Shown piece after piece: positions 7,670-17,163 of a stretch of DNA of 26,935 nt. A program made the translations under genes and the position numbers. The stretch spans positions 1 to 26,935 of the forward strand of contig CAZZCN010000043.1 of the NCBI GenBank assembly GCA_964652975.1, written 5' to 3'. Source of the DNA: CAZZCN01 sp964652975. Lineage in GTDB: Bacteria > Bacillota > Clostridia > Saccharofermentanales > UBA5734. Positions within the stretch are counted from its first letter, which is position 1. Each line of letters opens with the position of its first letter. Below the pieces are notes generated by a model that was not told the DNA's origin, made no database searches, and worked only from the letters and a program-made list of their open reading frames with translations.

Positions 7670-9692
7670 GAATGCTCACCTCCCTGAATATTTGATTGAC
7701 AAAGTCCACAAGCTGTCCAAAAAGACCAAATGCGATTACTATAAGACAAGCAATTATAACAGCGCCCAAAGCAGTCAATATTAGAACAATAATAGATTTA
7801 CCCATTGTATAATTATGGACTTCCTGCTGAAAAACAAATGCCATGAAAACTGTTAAAAAATAAGAAATATATATCAATATACTTAAAAAGCCACTTTCTT
7901 CAAGGGACAGGACATTGGTTAACAATGCGACTGGAATACCAAATAATATTAATGGTGAAAGGCAGAACGCCCCTCCGACCATAACTTCTTTAAATTTCCC
8001 TTTTCCATCAGCTAATGTAGTAAATCCATAATTAGCCAGGCAGAGCAAAGCCCATGGAACGATACTAAACCCAATTACAGAAATCCAATCGGTTTCTTCA
8101 ATGGGCGATGATCTATATAAAAATGATTTAATGAAAACACTTAGAATATTTACCAAAGTATAAGCACCGAGTAAAATAATCATATCACGGTATTTTGCCA
8201 ATTGATTGTATTTAAATTCTGAAAACATATCAAATGGATGCAACATTGAATATACACATTTATCAAAAAGATTTTTTGATGAAAAATTACTGGTATGTAT
8301 ACTCTTTTTCTTTCTTTTTTTCCTTAAATAAGCTGTTAAAATGAATAGTATAACAACTATTGGTGTGATAACATTAAAATATTTTGAAACAAATTCAGCT
8401 CTGTTTTGTGTAAAAGCCAAAGTGTATCCATTTTTATCATTTGATAAAAGCGCGTAATGCAGCGCCTCGGCATAGTTTTGCTTGCGAAATTCTATTCTGC
8501 CTAATGCCTGTTGTGCGATATCATACTGACTGTTTACAGCAAGTGTTTTCTGCCAGTATTGTTTTGCATCATCATACTTTCCCTGACTGTAAAGGTTATT
8601 TGCAATATGAATATTCCGGGTAAAAACAGTTGGATTATAAACTTGCACACAGCCCCTGTCCGAATCCAGCACTAAAAGCTCATCCTTTGAATTCACAACA
8701 ATGGAAACTGCATTTAAGAAACAGCCTTTATTAATACCATTATCGCCGAATGCAAATAGCATTTTGCCTTCCTTATCGTATTGATAGATTTTTCCGTATG
8801 ACTGGTCCAACACGGTTAGGTTACCATAACCGTCAACTGCAAAATCAACAAAATTCTGACGTTTTATTTTTTGAAAGGAATTATCGGAAAAATCCTTGCT
8901 TTTGCCACCAAAGAGCACATCTCCACCGGATGGACTGAGCCTGCGAATTTGGTTTGTGGTAGCTCCGGTTGTGGAGGCATATATATATCCATCTCTTGTT
9001 CCGACATTGACATAGGAATACGGGAGTTTTACTACTTGTCCCTGCCGTTGCTGTTTTGAATAAAAAAACCGAACAAGCGTGTCAACCAGGTTCATTTCAG
9101 TTTTATTAGCACCAAAAAAGCCTCTGAAATTACCCTGAAGGTCAATCATATACAACCCATTTTCATTACCTTCGCAGGCAACATACATATATCCGCGACT
9201 GTCTACAACAAGCTTGGTTGGAACAAACTGGTCCTGGTCTACCAACAGTTCAGAATCCGGCTTTTTTATTTCTTTTGAAAGCTTGCCATCCTTATTGAAT
9301 ATTGCTATACGGGAATTGCCCGAATCCGCAACATAAATAGCATCATCCACCACGCAGATTCCTTCCGGGCTGTTAAGAATCCCTTCTCCAATAATAGCCG
9401 TCAATTTGTAGTTTTTATCAAGTATAATTATCCGGTTGTTCCCGGTATCTGCAATATACAAATTATCTTTCTCATCAATATATAAATCCTGCGGAGTTAA
9501 AAGTTTTTCATTTTTGTCTCCAAAGCTAAGAAAATATTCTGAAGGCAGATACGGCAAGGGTACTGATATAACCGAATTACTTTCGGTAACACAATAGCTC
9601 GGATAAGGCTCGGCAGCATATGTTAAAGCAGAAGGCAAACATAAGCAAACCACAAAAGCTATTACTGTTTTAAAAACGAATTTATGTGTCAT
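7659..9692 (-). CDS. NHL-propeller / TPR / Yip1-domain membrane protein
   Basis: 677 residues from ATG 9692, which has AGAGGG nine bases upstream; an in-frame TTG at 9701 is possible but lacks a ribosome site. Order of parts: signal-like hydrophobic N-terminus ending near TYAAEPYP; six NHL-type propeller blades (residues about 50-360, e.g. NLYIADTGNNRIIIL and AIYVADSGNSRIAIF); two TPR-like helical pairs (YSQGKYDDAKQYWQKTL, RKQNYAEALHYAL); one membrane segment followed by RKKRKKK; then a Yip1-type domain with about five membrane segments. The propeller should lie outside the cell. Its neighbours are a CUT1 permease (21 bp upstream) and the DUF5696-like gene (11-bp overlap). The role is unknown; a surface scaffold or sensor associated with the transporters is a reasonable inference. 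Domain calls for NHL and Yip1 are firm, function is not. Confidence 0.85.
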   Translation of the reverse strand: MTHKFVFKTVIAFVVCLCLPSALTYAAEPYPSYCVTESNSVISVPLPYLPSEYFLSFGDKNEKLLTPQDLYIDEKDNLYIADTGNNRIIILDKNYKLTAIIGEGILNSPEGICVVDDAIYVADSGNSRIAIFNKDGKLSKEIKKPDSELLVDQDQFVPTKLVVDSRGYMYVACEGNENGLYMIDLQGNFRGFFGANKTEMNLVDTLVRFFYSKQQRQGQVVKLPYSYVNVGTRDGYIYASTTGATTNQIRRLSPSGGDVLFGGKSKDFSDNSFQKIKRQNFVDFAVDGYGNLTVLDQSYGKIYQYDKEGKMLFAFGDNGINKGCFLNAVSIVVNSKDELLVLDSDRGCVQVYNPTVFTRNIHIANNLYSQGKYDDAKQYWQKTLAVNSQYDIAQQALGRIEFRKQNYAEALHYALLSNDKNGYTLAFTQNRAEFVSKYFNVITPIVVILFILTAYLRKKRKKKSIHTSNFSSKNLFDKCVYSMLHPFDMFSEFKYNQLAKYRDMIILLGAYTLVNILSVFIKSFLYRSSPIEETDWISVIGFSIVPWALLCLANYGFTTLADGKGKFKEVMVGGAFCLSPLILFGIPVALLTNVLSLEESGFLSILIYISYFLTVFMAFVFQQEVHNYTMGKSIIVLILTALGAVIIACLIVIAFGLFGQLVDFVNQIFREVSILVS

Positions 9693-9713
9693 TAAATGCA
9701 ACCCTCTTCTTTT

Positions 9714-10583
9714 CTATGCTTTAATACCGGAATAAGCCATAGTGGAAACAACTTTTTTCTGAAATAGCATGAATATAACAATTGGAGGCAATACCATCAG
9801 CATGGAAGCTGCGGCTGCTGCACCAACTGTTCCAACGCCCGTTCCAGAAATGGTGGATAAATAATAGGTCAATGTTTTTAGCTTTTCGCTTTGAATAAAC
9901 AGTCCAGAGGATGTTGTATCTCCCCAAACCTGTATAAAGCATAATATACTTATTGTTGCCCACGCTGGCTTTACCTGAGGAAGGGCGATGCTCCAAAACA
10001 TTTTAACCTCCGAAGCTCCATCTATTTTTGATGCTTCAAATATTGCATCTGGTATTTGCTCCATAAACTGTTTCATCAAAAAAAGTCCGACTGGAAAGGC
10101 AAGCTGTGGTAGTATAAGTGCAAAGTATGTATTCAAAATTCCCAATTTGGAAATTACAATGTATCTTGGAATTTCAAGAACTTCAGGAGCAATCATTAAA
10201 GCCGAAACCACGATAGCAAACAAAACATTTTTCCCTAAAAATTTGTGTTTTGCCAATGGATAAGCTGCAAGTGATGATATTGCTACGATTAAAAACACAA
10301 CAGATGAGGAGACTATAACGCTATTAAATGCATACCTGACAAACGGCACCAATGAGGATGATACTGATGATGTTAATGCTGAAAAATTATCCATGGTTGG
10401 TCTTTTTACAAAAAATGTGGGTGGATAAACAAAAAGTTCTGTTAATGGCTTGAATGCAGTCGATATAAGAAATACCAACGGCAAGATCATAAAAAGTGCC
10501 ATTAATGTCAGAAATATAACGTTAAAAGCAAACCCATAATCAAATAAATTCATTTTTATTCTAATTCTCTGCCACCTATTCAT
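9714..10583 (-). CDS. CUT1 ABC permease, MalG type (first transporter)
   Basis: 289 residues with six membrane segments. The EAA loop reads FEASKIDGASEVKMFWSI followed by LPQVKPA, a full match to the sugar-permease consensus. The C-terminus VSTMAYSGIKA is the short MalG-like tail. ATG 10583 has GAGAGGA about 11 bases upstream; an internal ATG after MNRWQRIRIK is a weaker alternative. It follows the MalF-type partner by 41 bp. It forms the inner-membrane channel for the substrate delivered by the fused binding protein at 11527-14421. Confidence 0.92.
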   Translation of the reverse strand: MNRWQRIRIKMNLFDYGFAFNVIFLTLMALFMILPLVFLISTAFKPLTELFVYPPTFFVKRPTMDNFSALTSSVSSSLVPFVRYAFNSVIVSSSVVFLIVAISSLAAYPLAKHKFLGKNVLFAIVVSALMIAPEVLEIPRYIVISKLGILNTYFALILPQLAFPVGLFLMKQFMEQIPDAIFEASKIDGASEVKMFWSIALPQVKPAWATISILCFIQVWGDTTSSGLFIQSEKLKTLTYYLSTISGTGVGTVGAAAAASMLMVLPPIVIFMLFQKKVVSTMAYSGIKA

Positions 10584-10624
10584 TACAATATCTATCCTCT
10601 CTCTTTGTAAGGATTATTTTTTCA

Positions 10625-11530
10625 CTATTCATTATTACTACCCAGTACAGAAAAGCACCATCTGCTAAACCCAAAAATAATTAGAAAAAGGATAACAGCA
10701 ACTGCGCAGGCATAACCAAGCTCATATCTGATAAAAGCATAATCCCTCATATGTAGAACCAGTGTTAATCCAACATCATTCGGACTTGGAAATCCCACAA
10801 GAGCTGCTCCTATATCACCTACTCTAAAAGACCCGACAATTGTCAAAATAGCTCCAAACAAGAGCTGTGGCTTCATGGATGGAATAATGACATACCATAG
10901 TTCCTGAAGTCTTGATGAAACACCATCCACTTTAGCTGCTTCAATTAATTCCTTGTTAACAAGCTGAAATCCTGCAAGAAATGATAAAAACCCCGTACCT
11001 AGACTCATCCACAAAGAAATAAAAACAATAACAGGCACGATTAGTTTTACATCCTGCAACCATTGCAAAGGTTCGTTGATAAATCCCGCATTAATCAAAA
11101 AACTGTTTAAATATCCCTGGCTGTCATTTGCAAAAAACACCTTCCATACAACGGCCATAGCCACTCCCGAAATCATAGAAGGAACATAAAAAATTGTTAC
11201 ATAAATCATACGGAATCTATCGTTGATCATGTTAATAAAATACGCAAATATAAAGGCGATAAAATAGCCGGCAGGGCCTGTTATTAAAGCAATAAACAAT
11301 GTATTCTTAATCGAGGTTATAAACTTATCATCCTGTACAAAAAGGTTTAAATAATTCAAAAGCCCTACAAATTGCGGTTTTTGCAGCATATTAAAGTTTG
11401 TAAAACTAAGATAAACAGCTAAGATTGCCGGTATTAAAATAAAAACTGTAAAAGCTGTAAAAAAAGGCAAAACGAAAATGTACGATATTAAATTACTTTT
11501 TATTGACGAAAAAACACCGTTCTTTTTCAC
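10625..11530 (-). CDS. CUT1 ABC permease, MalF type (first transporter)
   Basis: 301 residues with six membrane segments; the N-terminus YIFVLPFFTAFTVFILIP is typical of MalF-like permeases. The EAA loop reads IEAAKVDGVSSRLQELWYV followed by IPSMKPQ. The start is GTG 11530, preceded by GGGAGGG and overlapping the TGA of the binding-protein gene by four bases (GTGA), so the two are translationally coupled. Together with 9714-10583 and 11527-14421 it makes the first sugar importer of the locus; the ATPase must come from elsewhere in the genome. Confidence 0.92.
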   Translation of the reverse strand: MKKNGVFSSIKSNLISYIFVLPFFTAFTVFILIPAILAVYLSFTNFNMLQKPQFVGLLNYLNLFVQDDKFITSIKNTLFIALITGPAGYFIAFIFAYFINMINDRFRMIYVTIFYVPSMISGVAMAVVWKVFFANDSQGYLNSFLINAGFINEPLQWLQDVKLIVPVIVFISLWMSLGTGFLSFLAGFQLVNKELIEAAKVDGVSSRLQELWYVIIPSMKPQLLFGAILTIVGSFRVGDIGAALVGFPSPNDVGLTLVLHMRDYAFIRYELGYACAVAVILFLIIFGFSRWCFSVLGSNNE

Positions 11531-14421
11531 TTTAATCCCTCCCGCTTTATAAATTCTTCCTTTTTCCTTGATAATTCTTTATTAATCTCTTTTGCGGCGT
11601 CTTCAAGAGCAATTCTTGAGGATTCACCCGAAATTATTTTTCGGTTCCATGCATTTAACAACTGCCTGTCGGTATAATAACTGCCTGGCACTACAGGAAC
11701 CGGCTTGTTGAATTCCCACTGTTTCAAAATAACACTCAGATATTCTTTTTTGAAACCAAGATTTTTAATTGCATCAACATTGGCTGTATTCCATTGTGAA
11801 CCAACGCCGAGTAAATATTGCACTTCCTTGCCATATCGTTCCTGTGTGGGTGCTGACATCCACCATTTTAAAAATTCCCATGCCATCTCCTTTTTATTGG
11901 ATGAATTCAGTATAATGGCAGCCGATGTTCCGGAAGGAGCCTGTCTATCAATACCCGTCGTACCATTGTGTCCGGGAAATAACGCCATCGCCCACTTCCC
12001 CGAAAGTTCAGGGGCTGATGTTAAAAGTTTGGAATACATATCATAGCTGCCTATTCCGATCGGCATTTCACCGATTCTCATTCTTTGAAAAAAGTCTGCC
12101 TGAAGTGGCATTTTGTATTTATTAAAAAGGTCGGTGTATTCGTCAAACGCAAGTATTGACTGAGTGGAATCAATGGCAGTTTGTGTCTTGTCCTGTGTGT
12201 AATAATTGCCACCCGCCTGAAATAAAAATGGCGTGAAACCACCCGGACCGGATGGATAATAGAACTGCATTCCATTTTCCTGCAATATAGGAAGTAATGC
12301 ATATATATCATCAAATGTTTGTGGAACCTTTAATTTTATATCATCAAAAATATCCTTTCGATATATCAGGACTTGAAAATCCGCATTTTCAGGCAGAGCA
12401 TATACACCGCCATTATATGTATAGCAATCAGTTGAGTTTTTAATAAGCTGCGAAACTATGCTTTCGTAGCCTTTGAATTGCTTCAAGTTAACTACTGCAT
12501 CTCTTGCTGCAAATTCTACTGGTGTGGTCGATCCCATTCCAAGGGCTATATCCGGCGTTTTCCCTCCTGAATATGCTGTAATTATCATATAATCAGACAA
12601 AAGTGGCATTACATTAAAGTTGACTTTAATTCCCGTTTTTTGTGTAAAATCATCATTAGTCAGTTGATTTTGAAGTTGAACCCAGTCACGCCCTCTTGCC
12701 ACCCAGACATTTAATGTCTTTTCATCTTCGCCTTTCTTCTTTTCTGGTAGAAAAGTATTAATGAGACTTTGAAACATTGCGAATGTATTATCCAATATTC
12801 CCGCCTTGAATTTTGGTATTTTTGAATTTTCACTGCCTAACAGCATATAATCAAGATACAGTGGTGATTGTGAAAGAGATGTGGCAGAATTACTTAAGGA
12901 AATAATGATGTTGGAGAATTCATTCAACTGTCGCGGTACCAGTTCTGGGTCAGCAATCATTTTATGAAAAGTTGAAATAGCAAGCATCAATGAAGAGGAG
13001 ACTTGTTGTGTGTTGCCTTGACCGATTTTAATAATTTCCTCGTTACACCGTTCCAGTTCCTGTGCTGCATAATTTAAATCACTGATCAAATCAGGAATTT
13101 TGTTTTGTAAATTGTAGTCCCTGTTGACATCTCCCCTAATCTTTCCACCGCTGTCTTTTACAGATGCTGTTATTAGATTTATTTGTCTAAAAAGCAAATC
13201 AAGCCTGTTTTGAACATTTCTTAATTTATACACTACCTGCCGAAGAGGCCCTATTACAGCAGTCAAGGTTATCGTATGTCTGCCAGCTGTAAGGTAAACC
13301 AAAAATGGCTTATTCTCTTTAGAAATTAATTTTTCGGCAGACCATGTGCTGGAAGTGAAAGGGTATTCCAGCAACTCGGAAAAAGGAATAGTTTTATCAA
13401 TCTCTATTTTTCTATAGCTGACAAAGCCACTTTTAGGAACGGCATACCGAAAAGCAATTGTATAGAGCCCGTCTTTTGATACATCAAATTCCCAAGTAGC
13501 ACTATCTCCACCATTTTGCCAATTGGAACCGCCAAATGTATTGTAGACAATATTTGTTATACCTTTAGGTGATGAAATAGGATCATTTGTCCATTCAGCC
13601 CTAATTGACGAAGAGGATTTATAAGCAACTTTTTCACTTTCAAATTTTATCGGGGTTATATCTTGTTTTGGTTTTTGTTGATGTTCGTTTTCATACTGTG
13701 CATAATTTTTCATCTTGAAAGGCGCTTTCAATGAAATTGATGAAATGACAATATCACCTTCTTTTGATACTATGCTTAATTTATGTATGCCCTTTGAAAA
13801 ATAGAAGCGGAAAGGCTCCTTATAAAACCCTATGCTGTCTGAAATCAATTTATTTTGATATTCAAATGCCTCTTGTTGCGATCCTCTTATCTGGTTGCCC
13901 TTTTCATCAATTGTATTTGATGTTGATTCTGTCCATATTCTATTAAAATTAACATAAAACGCCTCGTCAAAGGGTAGCCTGTCATTTATTAATATCTGGC
14001 GCTCCGGATTAACTATTGAGCCGCTTTTACAGATATATTCAATGTTTAAATTGTAAAATCCATCCTGCAAAATATTAATATCATAATCCAATACTCCATT
14101 CTCAGATGATAATACTACATTTTGTTTTTTTGAATATTCCTCTAAAATCATATAATTTTTTGATGAAACTGTGTTTATCTTCGTTGGCTCGATACTTATA
14201 TCCTTACCATTATAATCAATAGCCCCTTTCTGACTGTATTCAGAAAAATAGTTTCCGTAATAATAGGTTTTATCCGCCTGTCCAAGTAGATCAATGCTTG
14301 AATGGTTTAAAAGAGAAGAGACACTACTTTTCTTATTTGAGCTCAACAAAAATACTGTTGTAATGATAATACATAATACAACTAATATGGAAACTATTCT
14401 CTTCACGTTTAAATTCTTCAT
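11527..14421 (-). CDS. Membrane-anchored sugar-binding protein fused to two carbohydrate-binding-like domains
   Basis: 964 residues from ATG 14421, chosen because GGAGGGG lies just upstream; ATG 14445 has no ribosome site. One membrane segment at about 9-27 with no lipobox cysteine implies an uncleaved anchor. Two beta-sandwich domains follow (about 70-240 and 255-405). They look like an internal duplication: DGFYNLNIEY / DGLYTIAFRY, LINDRLPFDE / EIDKTIPFSE, and SKGIHKLSIV / TAGRHTITLT occur in the same order. They resemble CBM6/CBM35-type modules. A helical stretch (about 405-560) leads to a complete family-1 solute-binding domain (TLNVWVARGRDW to the end). The protein should both hold a glycan at the surface and pass a fragment to the permeases at 10625 and 9714. 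It is about twice the usual length of a binding protein. Confidence 0.88.
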   Translation of the reverse strand: MKNLNVKRIVSILVVLCIIITTVFLLSSNKKSSVSSLLNHSSIDLLGQADKTYYYGNYFSEYSQKGAIDYNGKDISIEPTKINTVSSKNYMILEEYSKKQNVVLSSENGVLDYDINILQDGFYNLNIEYICKSGSIVNPERQILINDRLPFDEAFYVNFNRIWTESTSNTIDEKGNQIRGSQQEAFEYQNKLISDSIGFYKEPFRFYFSKGIHKLSIVSKEGDIVISSISLKAPFKMKNYAQYENEHQQKPKQDITPIKFESEKVAYKSSSSIRAEWTNDPISSPKGITNIVYNTFGGSNWQNGGDSATWEFDVSKDGLYTIAFRYAVPKSGFVSYRKIEIDKTIPFSELLEYPFTSSTWSAEKLISKENKPFLVYLTAGRHTITLTAVIGPLRQVVYKLRNVQNRLDLLFRQINLITASVKDSGGKIRGDVNRDYNLQNKIPDLISDLNYAAQELERCNEEIIKIGQGNTQQVSSSLMLAISTFHKMIADPELVPRQLNEFSNIIISLSNSATSLSQSPLYLDYMLLGSENSKIPKFKAGILDNTFAMFQSLINTFLPEKKKGEDEKTLNVWVARGRDWVQLQNQLTNDDFTQKTGIKVNFNVMPLLSDYMIITAYSGGKTPDIALGMGSTTPVEFAARDAVVNLKQFKGYESIVSQLIKNSTDCYTYNGGVYALPENADFQVLIYRKDIFDDIKLKVPQTFDDIYALLPILQENGMQFYYPSGPGGFTPFLFQAGGNYYTQDKTQTAIDSTQSILAFDEYTDLFNKYKMPLQADFFQRMRIGEMPIGIGSYDMYSKLLTSAPELSGKWAMALFPGHNGTTGIDRQAPSGTSAAIILNSSNKKEMAWEFLKWWMSAPTQERYGKEVQYLLGVGSQWNTANVDAIKNLGFKKEYLSVILKQWEFNKPVPVVPGSYYTDRQLLNAWNRKIISGESSRIALEDAAKEINKELSRKKEEFIKREGLK

Positions 14422-14463
14422 CTTTCCCCTCCACCATAGGAGCATGAATATATAGTGTAAAAA

Positions 14464-17151
14464 CTAATCAACAACCTTATGTACTGAAAACTCTGCAATA
14501 TGAGACATATAGTTACCGCCATCCGATCGCTGTTTTTCAATATTCATTTTTATATACCTTGCGCTCACAGGTGCATTAAATTTGAAATACTGATGTAATG
14601 CAGGATTTGGAACAGGATAATCGGTATAATTTTGACCTGTTATTTGTGTCCAGCTTATTCCGTCTTTGCTATAGCTGAAATAGAACGCCTTCGGGAAGCA
14701 TAAGGCATCTCCTCTCGGAAAAAGTTCAATTCTTCCTACATTATAGCTGCTGCCGAGGTCTGCAATGATAAATTGACCTTCAACACCTGTTTGGTCGGAT
14801 GCCGATGACCATAATGTATTCACCGTGTCGCCGTCTATTAGATTTCCACCCTTCCAGTTTGTTGAATTAAGCTCTGATGAAACCCTAATACTTTGAATAG
14901 GAGCAATTTTTTGCAAGGTTTTGCCGTCTTTATAATTCCATGTCTGTGCATAACCTCTTATAATCTTTTCAGGGGCATAAACATACTGCTCGGGAATATT
15001 TTGCCCATAAATTTTAATTTTGCTAAGAATTGCCTGCACCATAAAAAACCCGTTGGGTGTAAATCGTGTCATCTGAAATTTGATATATTTTGCTAAAACG
15101 ACGCTATCAAATTTGAATACTACATCATCCTTTGTTGCCATTGTTGGAAAATCTAATATTTTTCCGTTTGAAACCTGCGTAAAATTCACATTATCAGTGC
15201 TGTATTGTATGTTAAAGGCTTCCGGAAAACCCCCTCCGTCAAAGCCAGCAATAGATATAGCGCCAACATTTAATTCTGATGGGAGGGTAACAATAAACTC
15301 CTCTGCATTTGGATTAAAAGTATACACAGGCACAGTCTGCCAAACAAGATTTTCATCATAAGCGATAAGATTGGAAGGTGTATAAACAGGTGCATAGGCA
15401 TTGCCCTCAATCCCTTTTGGCTTAATCCAGGATAAATCGGAAAGGGAAGGATTTTGAATTTTATAACAGCTTGTTCTTGCCGTTTCCTTAGAGTTTATTG
15501 GCATTACTTGATAAGCAGAACCCGAGGAGATATTTTGCCTAACCTCATAGGCAACCGAATCAGAAGGAAAATCATAAATTTTAACCAAATCAGAGGATGT
15601 ATAATTTCTTTCTGCAATAATGATTTGAACACTGGAAGACAAAGCCATTGTCCTTTGCAAAGTAACATAGCCGTTTGAAATAGAAACCCGCATTTGCGGC
15701 AATGCCATCATAATAGAAGAATCCGCCTCATTATCAAACCAAGTTTGCGCAAAAACCGCCTTTATATTTCCGTCATCATCCATTACAGCCGAAGCTGTTC
15801 CCGTGCTGAACTGTTTACCGTTTAAAATTGTGTTCCCACAAACCAAAATGCTCTCTCGTTCAAATATAATACCATCCTGCGAAGAAGCCCATTCTGTCAA
15901 GCAGGAGCCGTCATCATTATAAGTTTTAAATATAGCAAAATAGCCACCTGCACTATGAAATACAGTTCCATAGTTTAGATTATTCAAGTAATTCTTATAC
16001 ACTAAATCCTTAAAATCAACACCGTTTGCCTCTGCATAAAACATTACCGGTTTATTGTCAATTTTGCTAACGAAATACAGTCTTAGAGTATTTGAGCTTT
16101 CGTCATATGTTAATGAGGGTCTGCTCATATTACCCGAAAAACCGTCCACACTAACATTCAATTTAATGATGTCATTATTAGTAATGGTTATATTACTTTG
16201 ACCTTTGTATTCTATAATCGCAATCTTACTGCTTCCTTTTTTAATTGTCTCAACAGCAATATAGGTTTTATCTGCTATTTTCACAAAAGAAGGATTTTTA
16301 ATACAATCAAATCCGCTTTTATTGATCAACAAAAATTCTGCATTATAGTTTTTATCAATTTGTTCGTCAAAGCTCATTTTTGCATATATTTGTGAGCTGT
16401 TTTCACCGCCTTTTTCATAGGCAAGCAGATATTTATTGTTATAGAATATCGCATTTGGTGCTTTTGTTAATGTATCCCCTGCAATAGGGGTTTTATAAAA
16501 AGGAATAAAAAACGCTTTTGAAGGATATTGTGCTGTTATACCAACATCTTCAAACTGATACCACTTTGAATTTGTATTCGAAATTCTTTTTAATTTGTAA
16601 GTTTGCAAAGTGCTATCCCCAACAAAACTACTATCTGAACCAAATATTTCAATTTCGGAATATTGTGTTAAGGAGCTTACCCCATCCCAAAACGCCTTTG
16701 TTGTTTCAATACGAACAAACTTAGCGGTAACTGGTGCTGCAAAATCCAATTTATTACTTATTTCCAATATTGGATTTGGAAAGGTATATACAGCGTTTGG
16801 CACCGGTGTCCAATCAATACCATCTATGCTTGTTGAAATTTTAACGCCCTCCGGAAAACCATATTTGTCGCCTCTTGAATATAGCGTTACACCCGACACA
16901 TCATAAATTCCGTCCAATTCTGCATAAACCCAGCAATTTGCATCACTTTGTGATGAGAACATATCATTTTTATTTCCGTTTATCAAATTCTCAGGGCTCA
17001 TATTTCCACCAATGGTAGAACTAGCCTGAACGCCCAAAATCGGGAGTATTTTGGGTGTGGCAGCAAAAACAGGCATTAAAGTAATCATAAATATAATAAC
17101 AACTAATAAAGAAATTCTTCGTTTTTTGTTTGATAATATAGAATTTATCAT
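14464..17151 (-). CDS. Secreted beta-propeller protein with three discoidin-like domains
   Basis: 895 residues. A signal peptide (KKRRISLLVV... MPVFA) is followed by a discoidin/CBM32 domain (about 35-170, ending FVRIETTKAF...EIEIFG). A five-bladed propeller-like region comes next (about 190-520; KNPSFVKIADKTYIAVE, SRPSLTYDESSNTLRLYF). A second discoidin-like sandwich lies at about 575-720 and a C-terminal discoidin at about 750-895 (SARYIKMNIEKQ, MSHIAEFSV). The propeller shares order and motifs with the two neighbouring propeller genes (GITxxxPxxAFF, PS strands), but the Asp seen in QDPS and GDPS there is Asn here. This copy may therefore bind glycan without cleaving it. ATG 17151 has AGGGGG upstream and starts 12 bp after the previous stop. 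Domain calls are good; enzymatic activity is unproven. Confidence 0.8.
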   Translation of the reverse strand: MINSILSNKKRRISLLVVIIFMITLMPVFAATPKILPILGVQASSTIGGNMSPENLINGNKNDMFSSQSDANCWVYAELDGIYDVSGVTLYSRGDKYGFPEGVKISTSIDGIDWTPVPNAVYTFPNPILEISNKLDFAAPVTAKFVRIETTKAFWDGVSSLTQYSEIEIFGSDSSFVGDSTLQTYKLKRISNTNSKWYQFEDVGITAQYPSKAFFIPFYKTPIAGDTLTKAPNAIFYNNKYLLAYEKGGENSSQIYAKMSFDEQIDKNYNAEFLLINKSGFDCIKNPSFVKIADKTYIAVETIKKGSSKIAIIEYKGQSNITITNNDIIKLNVSVDGFSGNMSRPSLTYDESSNTLRLYFVSKIDNKPVMFYAEANGVDFKDLVYKNYLNNLNYGTVFHSAGGYFAIFKTYNDDGSCLTEWASSQDGIIFERESILVCGNTILNGKQFSTGTASAVMDDDGNIKAVFAQTWFDNEADSSIMMALPQMRVSISNGYVTLQRTMALSSSVQIIIAERNYTSSDLVKIYDFPSDSVAYEVRQNISSGSAYQVMPINSKETARTSCYKIQNPSLSDLSWIKPKGIEGNAYAPVYTPSNLIAYDENLVWQTVPVYTFNPNAEEFIVTLPSELNVGAISIAGFDGGGFPEAFNIQYSTDNVNFTQVSNGKILDFPTMATKDDVVFKFDSVVLAKYIKFQMTRFTPNGFFMVQAILSKIKIYGQNIPEQYVYAPEKIIRGYAQTWNYKDGKTLQKIAPIQSIRVSSELNSTNWKGGNLIDGDTVNTLWSSASDQTGVEGQFIIADLGSSYNVGRIELFPRGDALCFPKAFYFSYSKDGISWTQITGQNYTDYPVPNPALHQYFKFNAPVSARYIKMNIEKQRSDGGNYMSHIAEFSVHKVVD

Positions 17152-17163
17152 TGAAAATACCCC

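Noticed and set aside
14422..14445. Earlier ATG for the fused binding protein
   Set aside because: No ribosome site before 14445, whereas GGAGGGG stands directly before ATG 14421.
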